In this document: one piece after another, positions 1 to 11,358 of the stretch
Position numbering within the stretch: position 1 is the stretch's first letter
How the letters are laid out: each line of letters begins with the position of its first letter
Assembly (NCBI RefSeq): GCF_001729765.1
Contig: NZ_CP017181.1
Location: forward strand, 372,001-436,000
Source: Enterobacter kobei
Lineage (GTDB): Bacteria > Pseudomonadota > Gammaproteobacteria > Enterobacterales > Enterobacteriaceae
Reading direction: 5' to 3'
DNA length: 64,000 nucleotides
Translations under genes and position numbers: made by a program
The notes under the pieces: generated by a model
What the model was told of the DNA's origin: nothing
The model's database searches: none
The model's input: only the letters and a program-made list of their open reading frames with translations

Positions 1-557
1 CGCCAGCCCCAGTCATGTAATGCCTCAGGCGTGAGAAGGCCGGAGAGCAGTGCCACAATCCCCGCACCCGCTAGCAGCCCGAGCGCCACGGTAAAGGACT
101 GCCACGCGCCATACAGACCGCGCTTGCCGCGTGGAGCGAACTCTGTCATCAACGAAACTGCACCACCATACTCTCCACCTGCAAACAATCCCTGCAAAAT
201 GCGCAGCAGCGTAACGATCAGCGGTGCGGCAATGCCTATGCTGGCGTAGACGGGCACAAGACCAATGGCTGTGGTGGCGAGCGTCATCAGTACCAGCACA
301 ATGATCAGCGTCGGTTTCCGGCCAATCCTGTCGCCGATGCGGCCAAATACCACCGCACCCAGGGGACGGAAGAAGAACGCGATAGCAAACGAGGCCCAGG
401 TGAGGATCAGGCTGGTCAGTCCCGCTTCTCCCTCGAGCTGGAAGAAGTTCCTGGCAATCACGGTCGCCATAAAACCGTAGACCGCAAACTCATACCACTC
501 GATGAAGTTACCAATGGAGCCTGCAATTAATGCTCGCTTGTGCGCATCCGGTTGCAT
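1..557 (-). CDS. MFS transporter of the metabolite:H+ symporter type, partial at window edge
   Basis: The first 185 codons are visible; the rest lies off the left edge. The reading frame opens with GSIGNFIEWYEF at residues 13-24, which is typical of the metabolite:H+ symporter (MHS) subfamily (ProP, KgtP and ShiA relatives), and carries the MFS loop signature GDRIGRK at residues 75-81 between the second and third membrane helices. Several hydrophobic helices follow. The ATG has a good ribosome site (GAGGA, 5 bases upstream). It is divergent from aidB, and a CRP-type site lies in the shared upstream region. The substrate cannot be told; organic acids or betaines are usual for the subfamily. 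Confidence 0.88.
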   Translation of the reverse strand, partial: MQPDAHKRALIAGSIGNFIEWYEFAVYGFMATVIARNFFQLEGEAGLTSLILTWASFAIAFFFRPLGAVVFGRIGDRIGRKPTLIIVLVLMTLATTAIGLVPVYASIGIAAPLIVTLLRILQGLFAGGEYGGAVSLMTEFAPRGKRGLYGAWQSFTVALGLLAGAGIVALLSGLLTPEALHDWGW

Positions 558-633
558 AACGATCCTCACTGAAAGGGGTAAGAATAAATTATTCAACAAA
601 AGCGAAGTGATGAAATAGTTTATTCTTATGTTC

Positions 634-649
634 TGTGAGCTATTTCACG
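634..649. promoter_or_regulatory. Candidate CRP site between the MFS gene and aidB
   Basis: TGTGA-N6-TCACG matches nine of the ten fixed positions of the CRP consensus TGTGA-N6-TCACA. It is 77 bases upstream of the MFS start codon and about 100 bases from aidB, so control of the MFS carrier is the likelier role. A separate palindrome, GAATAAATTATTC (582-594), lies nearer the MFS gene. Binding is inferred from sequence only. Confidence 0.5.
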
Positions 650-750
650 AATGATATCAGCGGGATCGCCAGCTTGTGACCCCCCTCCCATGCAGCGTGC
701 ACGCGGCCTGTCCATACTTATCCTCATTGCCACTGAAGGAGGGAGACAGC

Positions 751-2373
751 ATGCACTGGCAGACCCATACCGTTTTCAATCAACCGGCACCGCTTTCAAA
801 CAGCAACCTTTTCCTCTCCGACTGCGCCCTGCGTGACGCGGTTTCCCGCGAGGGGGCCGAGTGGGATAGCGAGCTGCTCGCCAGTATCGGGCAGCAGTTA
901 GGGACCGCAGAGTCGCTGGAGCTGGGCAGGCTGGCCAACGTCAACCCACCGGAGCTGTTACGCTACGACGCCACCGGAGAGCGGCTGGACGATATTCGCT
1001 TTCATCCCGCCTGGCACCTGCTGATGCAGGGGCTCTGTGCCAACCGGGTACATAACCTGGCGTGGGAAGAGGAGGCGCGAAGAGGTTCCTTTGTGGCCAG
1101 AGCGGCCCGGTTTGTTTTGCATGCGCAGGTTGAAGCCGGCACGCTTTGCCCCGTCACCATGACCTTCGCCGCCACGCCGCTGTTGCAACAGTCGCTACCT
1201 AAACCGTTTCATGCATGGTTAACGCCGCTGATGAGCGATCGCTACGATCCCCATCTCGTGCCGGGTGGGCAAAAACGCGGGTTGCTGATCGGCATGGGGA
1301 TGACGGAAAAGCAGGGGGGATCCGATGTCCTGAGCAACACCACCAAAGCGGAAAAATGCAGCGACGGTAGCTACCGTCTGGTAGGCCATAAATGGTTTTT
1401 CTCCGTCCCGCAGAGTGATGCGCATCTGGTGCTGGCTCAGGCAAAAGGTGGCTTATCCTGCTTTTTTGTCCCGCGCTTTTTACCTGACGGACAACGTAAC
1501 GCCGTACGGCTGGAGCGCCTGAAGGACAAGCTCGGGAACCGCTCCAACGCGAGCAGCGAGGCGGAGTTTCTTGATGCCTCCGGCTGGCTGCTGGGGGAAG
1601 AAGGGGAAGGGGTACGGCAGATCCTCAAAATGGGCGGTCTGACGCGCTTCGACTGCGCGCTGGGCAGCCATGGTTTAATGCGCCGGGCACTGTCTGTGGC
1701 GTTGTACCACGCTCATCAGCGGCAAACCTTCGGTAAAAATCTCATCGATCAGCCGTTAATGCGTGAGGTCTTAAGCCGCATGGCGCTGATGCTGGAGGGG
1801 CAAACGGCACTGCTGTTCCGTCTCGCCCGCGCGTGGGATAAACGTGTGGATCCGCAAGAGGCGGCCTGGGCACGGCTGTTTACGCCGGCCGCGAAATTTA
1901 GCGTCTGCAAAGCGGGTATCCCGTTCGTGGCAGAGGCAATGGAGGTGTTGGGCGGCGTAGGGTACTGCGAGGAGAGTGAGCTTCCCCGCCTGTATCGCGA
2001 AATGCCGGTGAACAGTATCTGGGAAGGCTCAGGCAATATCATGTGCCTGGACGTGCTGCGCGTGCTGACGAAGCAGCCGGGGATCCACGACCTGCTGGCC
2101 GATGAGTTTGCGCAGGTCAAAGGGCAGGACAGACACTTTGACCGCAGCTGGCGCCAGCTTCAGCAAAAGCTGCGTAAACCACAGGAGGCGCAGGGGCGGG
2201 AGATCGCGCAGCAGCTTTTCTTGCTGGGGGCCGGGAGCCAGATGCTGCGGCACGCATCGCCGCCCGTGGCGCAGGCGTGGTGCCGCATGATGCTGGATAC
2301 CCGTGGCGGTACGCTGATGAGCGAGCAGGTGCAAAGCGATTTGCTGCTGCGCGCCACGGGCAGGGTTGGCTAG
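751..2373 (+). CDS. aidB: AidB, acyl-CoA dehydrogenase-like flavoprotein of the adaptive response
   Basis: This 540-residue protein matches E. coli AidB (541 residues) nearly end to end, beginning [12 protein letters not shown]. AidB is an FAD-binding homologue of acyl-CoA dehydrogenases that binds DNA and is induced in the Ada response to alkylating agents; its real substrate is unsettled. Visible family blocks include [10 protein letters not shown] (FAD/substrate region) and [16 protein letters not shown] near residue 425, which carries the catalytic-type Glu. An in-frame start 75 bases upstream exists, but this ATG has the strong GGAGGGAGA ribosome site and matches the family. The stop overlaps that of the convergent chemoreceptor gene. 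No Ada box was recognised. Confidence 0.96.
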   Translation: MHWQTHTVFNQPAPLSNSNLFLSDCALRDAVSREGAEWDSELLASIGQQLGTAESLELGRLANVNPPELLRYDATGERLDDIRFHPAWHLLMQGLCANRVHNLAWEEEARRGSFVARAARFVLHAQVEAGTLCPVTMTFAATPLLQQSLPKPFHAWLTPLMSDRYDPHLVPGGQKRGLLIGMGMTEKQGGSDVLSNTTKAEKCSDGSYRLVGHKWFFSVPQSDAHLVLAQAKGGLSCFFVPRFLPDGQRNAVRLERLKDKLGNRSNASSEAEFLDASGWLLGEEGEGVRQILKMGGLTRFDCALGSHGLMRRALSVALYHAHQRQTFGKNLIDQPLMREVLSRMALMLEGQTALLFRLARAWDKRVDPQEAAWARLFTPAAKFSVCKAGIPFVAEAMEVLGGVGYCEESELPRLYREMPVNSIWEGSGNIMCLDVLRVLTKQPGIHDLLADEFAQVKGQDRHFDRSWRQLQQKLRKPQEAQGREIAQQLFLLGAGSQMLRHASPPVAQAWCRMMLDTRGGTLMSEQVQSDLLLRATGRVG

Positions 2374-4301
2374 CGTTTAAGCTGGAACAGACTGACCAGT
2401 TGGGTAAGATGTAAACCTTTCTCGCGCAGCGTGTGTGCGGTTTGTTCGCTGCGCGAGACGCGATCGGCGTTGATGTGTGACGCTTCACCAATGTGGGTCA
2501 TGGCGAGATTCACCTGGCCAATCCCCGCGGATTGCTCGCGCGATGCGTGGTTAATTTCGGTGACCAGCTGGCTGATGTTATCGATATGAACGATGATGGA
2601 ATCCATAGCCAGACGCGTCTGTTCAGACAGCGCGTGACCTTCGCTCACTTTTCTCAGCGTATCGCCAATCAGCTGTTCTATCTCTTTCACCGCGTTGGCG
2701 CTCCGGCCCGCCAGCGCGCGAACTTCCTGGGCAACCACCGCAAAACCTTTTCCGTGCTCGCCTGCACGTGCCGCTTCTACCGCCGCATTCAGCGCCAGAA
2801 TATTGGTCTGAAACGCGATGGACTCAATCACGCGGGTAATATCTTCGATACGTTTTGACGCTTCGCGAATGTCATCCATCGTGGCAACCGCATGGGTTAC
2901 CGTTTCACCCCCCTCGTGAACCGCGCGTGAGGTTTCTCCCACCAGCTGCTGCGTTTGCTCCATGTTGGCGGCATTTTGCTGTACGGTCGCGGCCAGTTGC
3001 TCCATGCTGGCTGAGGTCTCCTCCACGCTGCTGGCCTGCTTGTTGATCTGCTCTGAGATCTCGCCGGTATCGGAGGCCAGCGCGTTAGTCCCCGTCTGGA
3101 TCTCACCTGCTGCCTCGCGAACCTGCAGAACAATTTTTTGCAGCCCGCCGCCAATGCCGTTAATGGCGTCAATCAGCTGTCCGACCTCGTCCCGGCGCGT
3201 CACGGGCAGGCTGGAGCGAAGATCGCCATCGGCATACTGCCGTGCAAGCTGAATCACGTTGCGCAGCGGTTGCGTCAGCATACGGCGAATAAGGACCACG
3301 AACAGGCCTGCAAAGAGGACTGACAAGACCACACCGGCCAGCAGGAAGCGATCGCGCATGGCGGTGACGCTTGAAAGCAGCACTGACTTATCCACTTCGC
3401 CCACGATAGTCCAGTTCCAGCCGGGTAGCGGGGTATAGGCCATTTTCAGCGTCCGTCCGTCGTCACTTACGCGCTCCAGGGTGCCGGGTTTATCATCCAG
3501 AAGCTGCTGTTGTGTCGCGCTGTCCCACTTCGGCAGTTGTCCCTCTTCCGTGGTGTGGAACAGGTATTGCCCGCGTGTTTTGCCGTTGCTGCGATCCAGC
3601 ACGAAGAAGTGACCGCTCTCGCCCAGGCGGCGGTTGAGGATTTTCTCGCGCATGACGTTCCAGGAGTGGCTAATGTCCACCCCGACAAAGACGATCGCAA
3701 TGACATGACCTTCGGCGTTTTTCACCGGCTGGTACTGGGTGATATAGCGTTTGCCAAACAGCAGCGCCAGGCCACGGTAGACATCACCTTTATTGGCGGC
3801 GGCAAAGGCCGGGCTGGAGGTATCCAGAACGGTCCCCATTGCGCGCTCGCCATTCTCTTTACGCAGGGAGGTGGCGACGCGAATAAAGTCGTTACCGCTG
3901 CGAACAAATAGCGTGGAGATGGCCCCCGTTCGGTTCAGGAAGTCGTCAGAAAAAGTGGTATTTTCATGGAGTTCCGTTTCCCCGCCTTTCAGCAGAGGAA
4001 CATTGAGCCCGTTAATTGTCCGGGTCTGAAGCGTATCGACGCTAAATGGCTGGGGCAAAAATGTCGTAAACAGTCTGGTATAGCTTTCGACTTCTTCACT
4101 CAGGCTGGTGTTGAACATTTGCACCATATCGACCATACCGGTGGACTGGTTATGCAGGTCTTCTACCGCGAGGGCTTCAAGCTGCTGGCTGGCTTTTTGG
4201 CTGAGCAGGAAAGTGAAAAGCAGAAACAGCACGGCAACACTGACGCCCGTCAGCAGCGATAGCTTTGTCCCGAGGCCCGCACGGCGGAAAAAATTGATCA
4301 T
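2370..4301 (-). CDS. Methyl-accepting chemotaxis protein with a large cache-type periplasmic domain
   Basis: A 643-residue chemoreceptor. A first membrane helix spans about residues 13-34. A periplasmic domain of roughly 275 residues follows, far longer than the 160 of Tsr/Tar, with cache-like features ([27 protein letters not shown] region). A second helix lies near 318-338, then a HAMP segment and the signalling hairpin with the conserved tip [20 protein letters not shown]. The C-terminus (SLFQLKR) lacks the NWETF tether, so adaptation would depend on help from other receptors. Its own sigma-28-type promoter precedes it. E. coli K-12 has no receptor here between aidB and yjfN. The ligand is unknown; cache domains often bind small acids or amino acids. 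Confidence 0.93.
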   Translation of the reverse strand: MINFFRRAGLGTKLSLLTGVSVAVLFLLFTFLLSQKASQQLEALAVEDLHNQSTGMVDMVQMFNTSLSEEVESYTRLFTTFLPQPFSVDTLQTRTINGLNVPLLKGGETELHENTTFSDDFLNRTGAISTLFVRSGNDFIRVATSLRKENGERAMGTVLDTSSPAFAAANKGDVYRGLALLFGKRYITQYQPVKNAEGHVIAIVFVGVDISHSWNVMREKILNRRLGESGHFFVLDRSNGKTRGQYLFHTTEEGQLPKWDSATQQQLLDDKPGTLERVSDDGRTLKMAYTPLPGWNWTIVGEVDKSVLLSSVTAMRDRFLLAGVVLSVLFAGLFVVLIRRMLTQPLRNVIQLARQYADGDLRSSLPVTRRDEVGQLIDAINGIGGGLQKIVLQVREAAGEIQTGTNALASDTGEISEQINKQASSVEETSASMEQLAATVQQNAANMEQTQQLVGETSRAVHEGGETVTHAVATMDDIREASKRIEDITRVIESIAFQTNILALNAAVEAARAGEHGKGFAVVAQEVRALAGRSANAVKEIEQLIGDTLRKVSEGHALSEQTRLAMDSIIVHIDNISQLVTEINHASREQSAGIGQVNLAMTHIGEASHINADRVSRSEQTAHTLREKGLHLTQLVSLFQLKR

Positions 4302-4332
4302 AAATTGCTCATCATTGAAAAGGTATGGTTCT

Positions 4333-4359
4333 TCAACGGCAGAGCGGGGATTACGTTTA
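4333..4359 (-). promoter_or_regulatory. Sigma-28 (FliA) type promoter of the first chemoreceptor
   Basis: Read on the minus strand this is TAAA, exactly 15 bases, then GCCGTTGA, compared with the flagellar consensus TAAA-N15-GCCGATAA. The TAAA and GCCG cores are exact and the spacing ideal; two of the last four bases differ. It ends 31 bases before the start codon. Confidence 0.6.
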
Positions 4360-4433
4360 CTGAATTAGTGTAACAAAATGTTATTGAGTTGTTTTTATAT
4401 GGTTTTGTAAAAGATAAAAAATTTGCAAAAACG

Positions 4434-4460
4434 AAAAGCCACTAAAAATAAGTGGCTTTT
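4434..4460. terminator. Rho-independent terminator downstream of yjfN
   Basis: A 10-bp perfect stem AAAAGCCACT / AGTGGCTTTT encloses a 7-base A-rich loop. It begins 14 bases past the yjfN stop. Because the stem ends in A and T runs on both sides it can work on either strand, but only yjfN reads into it. Confidence 0.8.
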
Positions 4461-4473
4461 ATCAGGAAGGTGC

Positions 4474-4749
4474 TTAGACGTAGAGAATGGCCTGTACCCG
4501 CCAGTGGTCGACATGGTTATCTTCCTGCATCTGGATGATGCGATACCATGAGGCACCCTGTTCATCGGCTTTTAATGCCACGATACGTTCAACATCTTGC
4601 GGGCTCCCCGAAATGTTATTGACGGAGATGTGGCCTATTTCATTCAGACCTGTTACGCAATCCGCGCTGGCAAATTCTGCTGACTGCGCGGTGGTGCTCA
4701 CCAGGCCTGCTGAGAGCAACAGAGAGGTCAAAGCAAGAGTTCGTTTCAT
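4474..4749 (-). CDS. yjfN: YjfN, small periplasmic DUF1471 (BhsA/McbA family) protein
   Basis: A 91-residue precursor with a signal peptide (MKRTLALTSLLLSAG..., cleavage near AQSA-EF). The mature part, from ASADCVTGLNEIG to the end WRVQAILYV, is almost identical to E. coli YjfN. YjfN has been reported to stimulate the periplasmic protease DegP. DUF1471 proteins are short secreted stress proteins with one compact alpha/beta fold. An ATG four codons upstream is possible, but the chosen ATG has GGAG six bases before it. It is one of three DUF1471 genes in the first 14 kb. Confidence 0.93.
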   Translation of the reverse strand: MKRTLALTSLLLSAGLVSTTAQSAEFASADCVTGLNEIGHISVNNISGSPQDVERIVALKADEQGASWYRIIQMQEDNHVDHWRVQAILYV

Positions 4750-4897
4750 CGTCAGCTCCATTTCACATATCTCCGGTATCCGCCGGGCAATCCTTCGCGA
4801 ATAAACTCCTTTCCATTGACGCGGGCATGGAGTTTATTGTGGACAGGAAAATGTCTATGGACGCAAAGCAGTGTAAATGTCGTTCAAAGGAAAACCA

Positions 4898-5206
4898 TTA
4901 CTGACGGTATAAAATGGCCTGTGAATACCACTGCCCCGTAATGATGGTTTCATCGACCATGATAATGACGTAATAATCTGCTTTGGCGGCGACGGCTTGT
5001 GCCTTTATTGCCTCTTCTGCGTCATCCGGAGAACCGCGAACCAGCGCGGAGACGGTGCCCATTCGTTGTAATCCTTCTGTCTGATTACGACGAATCTCCT
5101 GCGGGTGATCGGCAACCGGGGGAGCGGGTTGCGGCGTTCCCTGCAGTGCGCTACAGCCACTGAGAAGAAGCACCAGCAATAAAGCTGCAAACCTGTGCAT
5201 AACCAT
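4898..5206 (-). CDS. bsmA: BsmA (YjfO), DUF1471 lipoprotein linked to biofilm stress
   Basis: A 102-residue protein with a lipoprotein signal: a hydrophobic stretch, then the lipobox LLSG-C at residue 18 from MVMHRF. The rest (HPQEIRRNQTEGLQRMGTVS, then SQAILYRQ at the end) matches E. coli BsmA, which affects biofilm formation and motility under stress. The open frame extends about 46 codons further upstream, but that part has no family match and the MVM start has AGGA eight bases before it. The second Met (MHRF) is equally possible. It lies upstream of yjfN on the same strand and is divergent from yjfP. Confidence 0.9.
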   Translation of the reverse strand: MVMHRFAALLLVLLLSGCSALQGTPQPAPPVADHPQEIRRNQTEGLQRMGTVSALVRGSPDDAEEAIKAQAVAAKADYYVIIMVDETIITGQWYSQAILYRQ

Positions 5207-5364
5207 ATCTCTTTTCCTGATAGCCATAGTGTAGTTGTCTGCGAATTTCGTTTTGGGGGAATGTTCCCGAAGTGTTATCTGGGGCGTAATTTTCGAATGA
5301 AAATAGCCTGAAACCGTAACCCAGTTCTCAACATTATGAATCATTCATTCGTACAGGGTCGACA

Positions 5365-6087
5365 ATGATTGAAATTGAAATACGCCGTCTCGGCGACCAT
5401 GAAATTTTACACGCCATGCCGACGGGGAAACGTGATAAACCGCTGCCAGTTGTGGTTTTTTATCATGGATTTACCTCGTCAAAGCTGGTTTACAGTTATT
5501 TTGCGGTGGCGCTGGCGCAGGCCGGTTTTCGTGTCGTCATGCCGGATGCCCCCGATCACGGTGCGCGCTTTACGGGGGATGAACAGGCGCGGCTTGGTCA
5601 GTTTTGGCCCATTCTGCACGGCAGTCTGACCGAGTTTTCCGGGATGCGCGATGCGCTTTATGACGCAGGGCTGGTGGCCGATAACCGGCTGGCGGTTGCC
5701 GGGGCCTCGATGGGCGGCATGACGGCGCTGGGGATTATGACGCATCATCCTGAAGTGAGATCCGTCGCCTGTCTGATGGGCTCCGGCTACTTTACGTCAC
5801 TGGCGAAGACGCTTTTTCCCCCGCAAGATTTGACGGAAATGACGGCGAGGCTGGCTGACTGGGAAGTGACTCGCGCACTGCCGCGCGTGGCCGATCGTCC
5901 GCTTCTGCTGTGGCACGGTGACGCAGATGACGTGGTACCGCCTGACGGCACATTTCGCCTGCAGCAGGCGCTAAAGCGTGAAGGACTGGACGGCAATCTG
6001 ACCTGTTTGTGGGAATCGGGCGTCCGCCACCGCATTACGCCAGCGGCGCTGGAGGCCACGGTGGCGTTTTTCCGCCAGCACCTTTAA
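5365..6087 (+). CDS. yjfP: YjfP, alpha/beta-hydrolase esterase
   Basis: A 240-residue serine hydrolase close to E. coli YjfP (249 residues), a carboxylesterase active on short acyl esters. The oxyanion-hole motif HGFTSS lies at residues 34-39, the nucleophile elbow GASMGG places the catalytic serine at 115, and an acidic pair in [10 protein letters not shown] (about 188-189) and His222 in VRHRITP complete the triad. A stretch near residue 158 is about nine residues shorter than in the E. coli protein. There is no signal peptide, so it is cytoplasmic. Its TAA shares three of four bases (TTAA) with the stop of convergent ulaR. Confidence 0.93.
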   Translation: MIEIEIRRLGDHEILHAMPTGKRDKPLPVVVFYHGFTSSKLVYSYFAVALAQAGFRVVMPDAPDHGARFTGDEQARLGQFWPILHGSLTEFSGMRDALYDAGLVADNRLAVAGASMGGMTALGIMTHHPEVRSVACLMGSGYFTSLAKTLFPPQDLTEMTARLADWEVTRALPRVADRPLLLWHGDADDVVPPDGTFRLQQALKREGLDGNLTCLWESGVRHRITPAALEATVAFFRQHL

Positions 6088-6839
6088 ACCCGCAGGATTT
6101 TAACGCCCTGATCTTCCAGTTTCTGGAGGATCTCGGGGTTAGCCCCTTTGCCGGTGATCACCATGTCGATCTGTTCTGCGCGGCTAAACAGCATGCCTGC
6201 GCGTTCACCGACTTTACTGCTGTCGACCAGCACGACGAGTTTGCCCACAACGTTCAGCATGTTTTGTTCGGCCATCGCAGTCAGCATATCGGTTTTATAT
6301 AAACCGTCTGCAGTCAGGCCTTTGCCGCTGGTAAACATCCAGTGCCCGGCGTAAAGACTGTTTTCACTGTCCTGGGGGCTAAGGGTGATGGACTGGCTCT
6401 TATTGTACTGGCCGCCCATGATCACCACGCTGTCATGCTCCTGGTCGATAAGATAGTTGGCGAGCGGTAGGTAGTTGGTGATGATCTGCACCGGCTTGCC
6501 GCACATCTCGCGGCCCAGCAAAAATGCCGTAGACCCGCAGTTGATGACGACGCTCTCACCCGGGTTCACCAGCTGTGAGGCGGCTCTGGCGATCCGCACC
6601 TTTTCATCGTGATTCTGCGCCTGATGGATATTCATCGGCGACCAGCGTGGACGCTGCTGGCTGATGGCTTCTGCGCCGTTGCGGACTTTTTTCAGTTTGC
6701 CGCTCTCATCCAGCTTGTTAATGTCCCGCCGCGCGGTGGCGGGGGAGATGCCTAAACGTTCGATCACTTTCTCGACGGTGATAAACCCTGTTTGCGCCAG
6801 GAGTTCCAGTAAAATTTGATGCCGTTGCGCTTCCGTCAT
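6084..6839 (-). CDS. ulaR: UlaR, DeoR-family repressor of the L-ascorbate regulon
   Basis: A 251-residue DeoR-type regulator nearly identical to E. coli UlaR. An N-terminal winged helix-turn-helix ([21 protein letters not shown] region, residues 19-39) precedes a sugar-phosphate-sensing domain with NCGSTAF and the C-terminal VLVDSSKVG motif. UlaR represses ulaG and ulaABCDEF; the inducer is L-ascorbate 6-phosphate. It lies downstream of ulaG on the same strand, separated by a hairpin terminator. With ulaA broken by IS1, inducer formation from external ascorbate should be impaired, so the regulon may stay repressed. Confidence 0.96.
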   Translation of the reverse strand: MTEAQRHQILLELLAQTGFITVEKVIERLGISPATARRDINKLDESGKLKKVRNGAEAISQQRPRWSPMNIHQAQNHDEKVRIARAASQLVNPGESVVINCGSTAFLLGREMCGKPVQIITNYLPLANYLIDQEHDSVVIMGGQYNKSQSITLSPQDSENSLYAGHWMFTSGKGLTADGLYKTDMLTAMAEQNMLNVVGKLVVLVDSSKVGERAGMLFSRAEQIDMVITGKGANPEILQKLEDQGVKILRV

Positions 6840-6912
6840 GAGCTATTCCGATAAGAATTGATTTGAAAAGATGATATTTGAAATAGTGTGAAATTACTAA
6901 AATAAATATGAA

Positions 6913-6937
6913 ATCGCCAGACTCAGGGTCTGGCGAT
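6913..6937 (-). terminator. Terminator or attenuator between ulaG and ulaR
   Basis: A perfect 10-bp stem ATCGCCAGAC / GTCTGGCGAT with a 5-base loop starts 12 bases past the ulaG stop. On the minus strand it is followed by TTCATATTTATTTTAG, a U-rich stretch that suits intrinsic termination. Confidence 0.72.
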
Positions 6938-6949
6938 GTGGCCGGATAA

Positions 6950-8014
6950 TCAGAGGAAGGACTTAAACGGCAGGTCTGGCTCAATAGTAAAGCAATTATC
7001 GAAACCGCGTGGGTAGTGGTACTCAAGATTGTCTTTATCCAGCGGCCAGGTGAACTTGCCGCCTACCTGCCAGATAAATGGCTTGAAGCCGTACTTCAGG
7101 CGGTCTTTTTTCATCTCCCACAGCACGCGAATTTCCTGCGGATCGGCCTGGAAGTTTGACCAGATGTCGTGGTGGAACGGAATCACGACCTTGGTGTTCA
7201 GCGCCTCCGCCATACGCAGCATATCGGCGCTGGTCATCTTGTCGGTAATGCCACGTGGATTCTCGCCGTAGGAGCCCAGCGCCACGTCAATCTGATGCTC
7301 ATTACCGTGCTTCGCGTAGTAGTTGGAGTAGTGTGAGTCGCCGCTGTGGTACAGGGAACCGCCAGGCGTTTTGAACAGGTAGTTGACGGCGCGCTCGTCC
7401 ATGCCGTCCGGCAGAACGCCTGCGGCTTTCTGGTCAGCCGGCAGCGTAATCAGTGCGGTACGGTCAAAGGCATCCAGGGCGTGAATTTCAATGTCTTTGA
7501 TTTTCACCACGTCGCCCGGTTTCATCACGATGCAGCGCTCTTTTGGCACGCCCCAGCCAATCCAGAGATCCACGCAGGTCTGCGGCCCGATAAACGGCAC
7601 GTCGTCCGCGCAGTTTTGCATTACTGCCGCCGCCACGTTCACGTCAATATGATCGTTGTGATCGTGGGTGGAGAGCACGGCATCGATTTGGCGAATGGCA
7701 AAAGGATCGAGCACAAACGGCGTGGTACGCAGGTTCGGTTGCAGTTTTTCCACGCCGGCCATGCGCTGCATCTGGTGGCCTTTTTTCATCAACGGATTGC
7801 CGTGACTCTGTTTGCCTGTGCCGCACCAGAAATCGACGCAAATATTGGCGCCACCCTCGGATTTCAGCCAGATACCGGTGCAGCCCAGCCACCACATGGC
7901 AAAAGTACCAGGAGCAACCTGTTCCTGTTCGATCTCTTCGTTCAGCCAGCTACCCCACTCCGGGAAGGTGCTCAGAATCCATGATTCACGGGTGATGGTG
8001 TTCACTTTACTCAT
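6950..8014 (-). CDS. ulaG: UlaG, L-ascorbate-6-phosphate lactonase
   Basis: A 354-residue metallo-beta-lactamase-fold enzyme, the length of E. coli UlaG. It opens the lactone of L-ascorbate 6-phosphate to give 3-keto-L-gulonate 6-phosphate, the substrate of UlaD. The metal motif [10 protein letters not shown] places H117, D118, H119, D121 and H122 at the Mn site. It is cytoplasmic and transcribed divergently from ulaA; the 359-base gap holds the shared control region. Sequence and length give no sign of decay, although the transporter that supplies its substrate is broken. Confidence 0.97.
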   Translation of the reverse strand: MSKVNTITRESWILSTFPEWGSWLNEEIEQEQVAPGTFAMWWLGCTGIWLKSEGGANICVDFWCGTGKQSHGNPLMKKGHQMQRMAGVEKLQPNLRTTPFVLDPFAIRQIDAVLSTHDHNDHIDVNVAAAVMQNCADDVPFIGPQTCVDLWIGWGVPKERCIVMKPGDVVKIKDIEIHALDAFDRTALITLPADQKAAGVLPDGMDERAVNYLFKTPGGSLYHSGDSHYSNYYAKHGNEHQIDVALGSYGENPRGITDKMTSADMLRMAEALNTKVVIPFHHDIWSNFQADPQEIRVLWEMKKDRLKYGFKPFIWQVGGKFTWPLDKDNLEYHYPRGFDNCFTIEPDLPFKSFL

Positions 8015-8050
8015 CGTTTTGACTCCTGGTTTTAATCAAAAGTAATCATA

Positions 8051-8068
8051 TTGTGATTTGTTGTGATT
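8051..8068. promoter_or_regulatory. Candidate UlaR operator near ulaG
   Basis: Two direct copies of TTGTGATT (8051-8058 and 8061-8068) are spaced 10 bp apart, one helical turn, about 40 bases upstream of the ulaG start. A related pair lies near ulaA. Direct repeats suit a DeoR-family protein, but assignment to UlaR is inferred from position. Confidence 0.45.
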
Positions 8069-8289
8069 AACTCTGGCACCATTTGACGTGCTTTGCAATG
8101 ACAAAAGTGCGTAATTTTAACTGTGCGATATCACAGATACTTCGCTTTATCCTTGTTAGACTATCCGCTGTTAATGATTAATTGCATGAATTATAAAGAA
8201 TAATTCATTTTGTTTGTGCGGTAGTGAAAATCATTACTAACACCATGGAAATAATTTGCGTGATGCGTCACAAATAATCAAATTCAATC

Positions 8290-8787
<498 letters not shown>

Positions 8788-8818
8788 TAGTGTATGATGG
8801 TGTTTTTGAGGTGCTCCA

Positions 8819-9094
8819 GTGGCTTCTGTTTCTATCAGCTGTCCCTCCTGTTCAGCTACTGACGGGGTGGTGCGTAACGGCAAAAGCACTGCCGGACATC
8901 AGCGCTATCTCTGCTCTCACTGCCGTAAAACATGGCAACTGCAGTTCACTTACACCGCTTCTCAACCCGGTACGCACCAGAAAATCATTGATATGGCCAT
9001 GAATGGCGTTGGATGCCGGGCAACCGCCCGCATTATGGGCGTTGGCCTCAACACGATTTTCCGCCATTTAAAAAACTCAGGCCGCAGTCGGTAA
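8819..9094 (+). CDS. insA: InsA, IS1 repressor / N-terminal part of transposase
   Basis: The 91-residue InsA has an N-terminal zinc-finger motif with paired cysteines (CPSC and CSHC) followed by a helix-turn-helix ([20 protein letters not shown] region). Alone, InsA binds the IS1 ends and represses transposition; fused by -1 frameshifting to InsB it forms the active transposase InsAB'. The length and sequence are those of a standard functional IS1. Confidence 0.96.
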   Translation: MASVSISCPSCSATDGVVRNGKSTAGHQRYLCSHCRKTWQLQFTYTASQPGTHQKIIDMAMNGVGCRATARIMGVGLNTIFRHLKNSGRSR

Positions 9095-9516
9095 CCTCGC
9101 GCATACAGCCGGGCAGTGACGTCATCGTCTGCGCGGAAATGGACGAACAGTGGGGATACGTCGGGGATAAATCGCGCCAGCGCTGGCTGTTTTACGCGTA
9201 TGACAGGCTCCGGAAGACGGTTGTTGCGCACGTATTCGGTGAACGCACTATGGCGACGCTGGGGCGTCTTATGAGCCTGCTGTCACCCTTTGACGTGGTG
9301 ATATGGATGACGGATGGCTGGCCGCTGTATGAATCCCGCCTGAAGGGAAAGCTGCACGTAATCAGCAAGCGATATACGCAGCGAATTGAGCGGCATAACC
9401 TGAATCTGAGGCAGCACCTGGCACGGCTGGGACGGAAGTCGCTGTCGTTCTCAAAATCGGTGGAGCTGCATGACAAAGTCATCGGGCATTATCTGAACAT
9501 AAAACACTATCAATAA
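9013..9516 (+). CDS. insB: InsB, IS1 transposase catalytic part (read by -1 frameshift from insA)
   Basis: The 167-codon frame overlaps insA in the -1 frame. It holds the catalytic domain of the IS1 transposase, with acidic residues in EMDEQWGYV and TDGWPLY and the later Glu in RIERHN, consistent with a DDE-type active site. Translation in vivo comes from InsAB' after slippage at 9070-9076. The first few dozen codons are outside the catalytic domain and probably not translated in this frame from an own start. Confidence 0.93.
   Translation: MPGNRPHYGRWPQHDFPPFKKLRPQSVTSRIQPGSDVIVCAEMDEQWGYVGDKSRQRWLFYAYDRLRKTVVAHVFGERTMATLGRLMSLLSPFDVVIWMTDGWPLYESRLKGKLHVISKRYTQRIERHNLNLRQHLARLGRKSLSFSKSVELHDKVIGHYLNIKHYQ
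9070..9076 (+). other. Programmed -1 frameshift heptamer of IS1
   Basis: A AAA AAC, read as codons AAA AAC in the insA frame, is the known IS1 slippery sequence. A -1 shift here joins InsA residues to the insB frame to make the transposase InsAB'. Confidence 0.93.
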
Positions 9517-10548
<1,032 letters not shown>

Positions 10549-10563
10549 TAAGGAGTTTCGATT

Positions 10564-10869
10564 ATGACCGTACGTATCCTGGCTGTGTGTGGCAATGGGC
10601 AAGGCAGCTCCATGATCATGAAGATGAAAGTGGACCAGTTTTTAACCCAGTCAAACATCGACCACACGGTAAACAGCTGCGCAGTGGGTGAATACAAAAG
10701 TGAGCTGAACGGCGCAGACATCATTATCGCGTCAACTCACATTGCCGGCGAGATTAGCGTGTCGGGCAACAAATATGTGGTGGGCGTGCGCAACATGCTG
10801 TCGCCTGCGGATTTCGGACCAAAACTGCTGGAAGTGATCAAAGAACACTTCCCACAAGACGTGAAGTAA
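10564..10869 (+). CDS. ulaB: UlaB, L-ascorbate-specific PTS EIIB
   Basis: A 101-residue EIIB with the phosphorylated cysteine at position 9 in the loop [10 protein letters not shown]. It receives phosphate from UlaC and passes it to ascorbate during transport through UlaA. It lies 12 bases after ulaA and 9 before ulaC in the ula operon. The gene is intact, but it sits downstream of the IS1 insertion and may be affected by polarity. Confidence 0.97.
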   Translation: MTVRILAVCGNGQGSSMIMKMKVDQFLTQSNIDHTVNSCAVGEYKSELNGADIIIASTHIAGEISVSGNKYVVGVRNMLSPADFGPKLLEVIKEHFPQDVK

Positions 10870-10878
10870 GGACCCGAC

Positions 10879-11346
10879 ATGAAACTACGAGATTCGCTGG
10901 CAGAGAATGACTCCATCCTTTTGCAGGCTGACGCCAGCACCTGGCAGGAAGCGGTGAAGCTGAGCGTGGATCTGCTGGTTAAGGCGGACGTTGTCGAGCC
11001 GCGTTATTACCAGGCCATTCTGGATGGCGTGGCGCAGCACGGCCCCTATTTTGTGATTGCCCCGGGGCTGGCTATGCCGCACGGCCGCCCGGAAGAGGGC
11101 GTGAAGAAAACCGGCTTTGCGCTGGTCACGCTGAAAACGCCCCTGGTCTTCAACCATGAAGATAACGACCCGGTCGATATTCTGATCACCATGGCGGCCG
11201 TCGATGCCAATACCCACCAGGAGGTGGGCATCATGCAGATCGTCAATCTGTTTGATGATGAAGCCAATTTTGACCGTTTACGCGCCTGCCGTACCGCGCA
11301 GGAAGTGCTGGATTTAATTGATAACGCCACTGCGGCGGCCGTTTAA
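10879..11346 (+). CDS. ulaC: UlaC, L-ascorbate-specific PTS EIIA
   Basis: A 155-residue EIIA of the mannitol/fructose type. The phosphorylated histidine is H68 in [12 protein letters not shown]. It takes phosphate from HPr and hands it to UlaB. Length and sequence match E. coli UlaC (154 residues). It is co-transcribed with ulaB and ulaD. Confidence 0.97.
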   Translation: MKLRDSLAENDSILLQADASTWQEAVKLSVDLLVKADVVEPRYYQAILDGVAQHGPYFVIAPGLAMPHGRPEEGVKKTGFALVTLKTPLVFNHEDNDPVDILITMAAVDANTHQEVGIMQIVNLFDDEANFDRLRACRTAQEVLDLIDNATAAAV

Positions 11347-11358
11347 GAGGAATTGAAC

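Noticed and set aside
8137..8152. CTGTGCGATATCACAG as a CRP site in the ula control region
   Set aside because: The GTG and CAC cores are six bases apart instead of eight, so it does not fit the CRP consensus; it may bind another factor.
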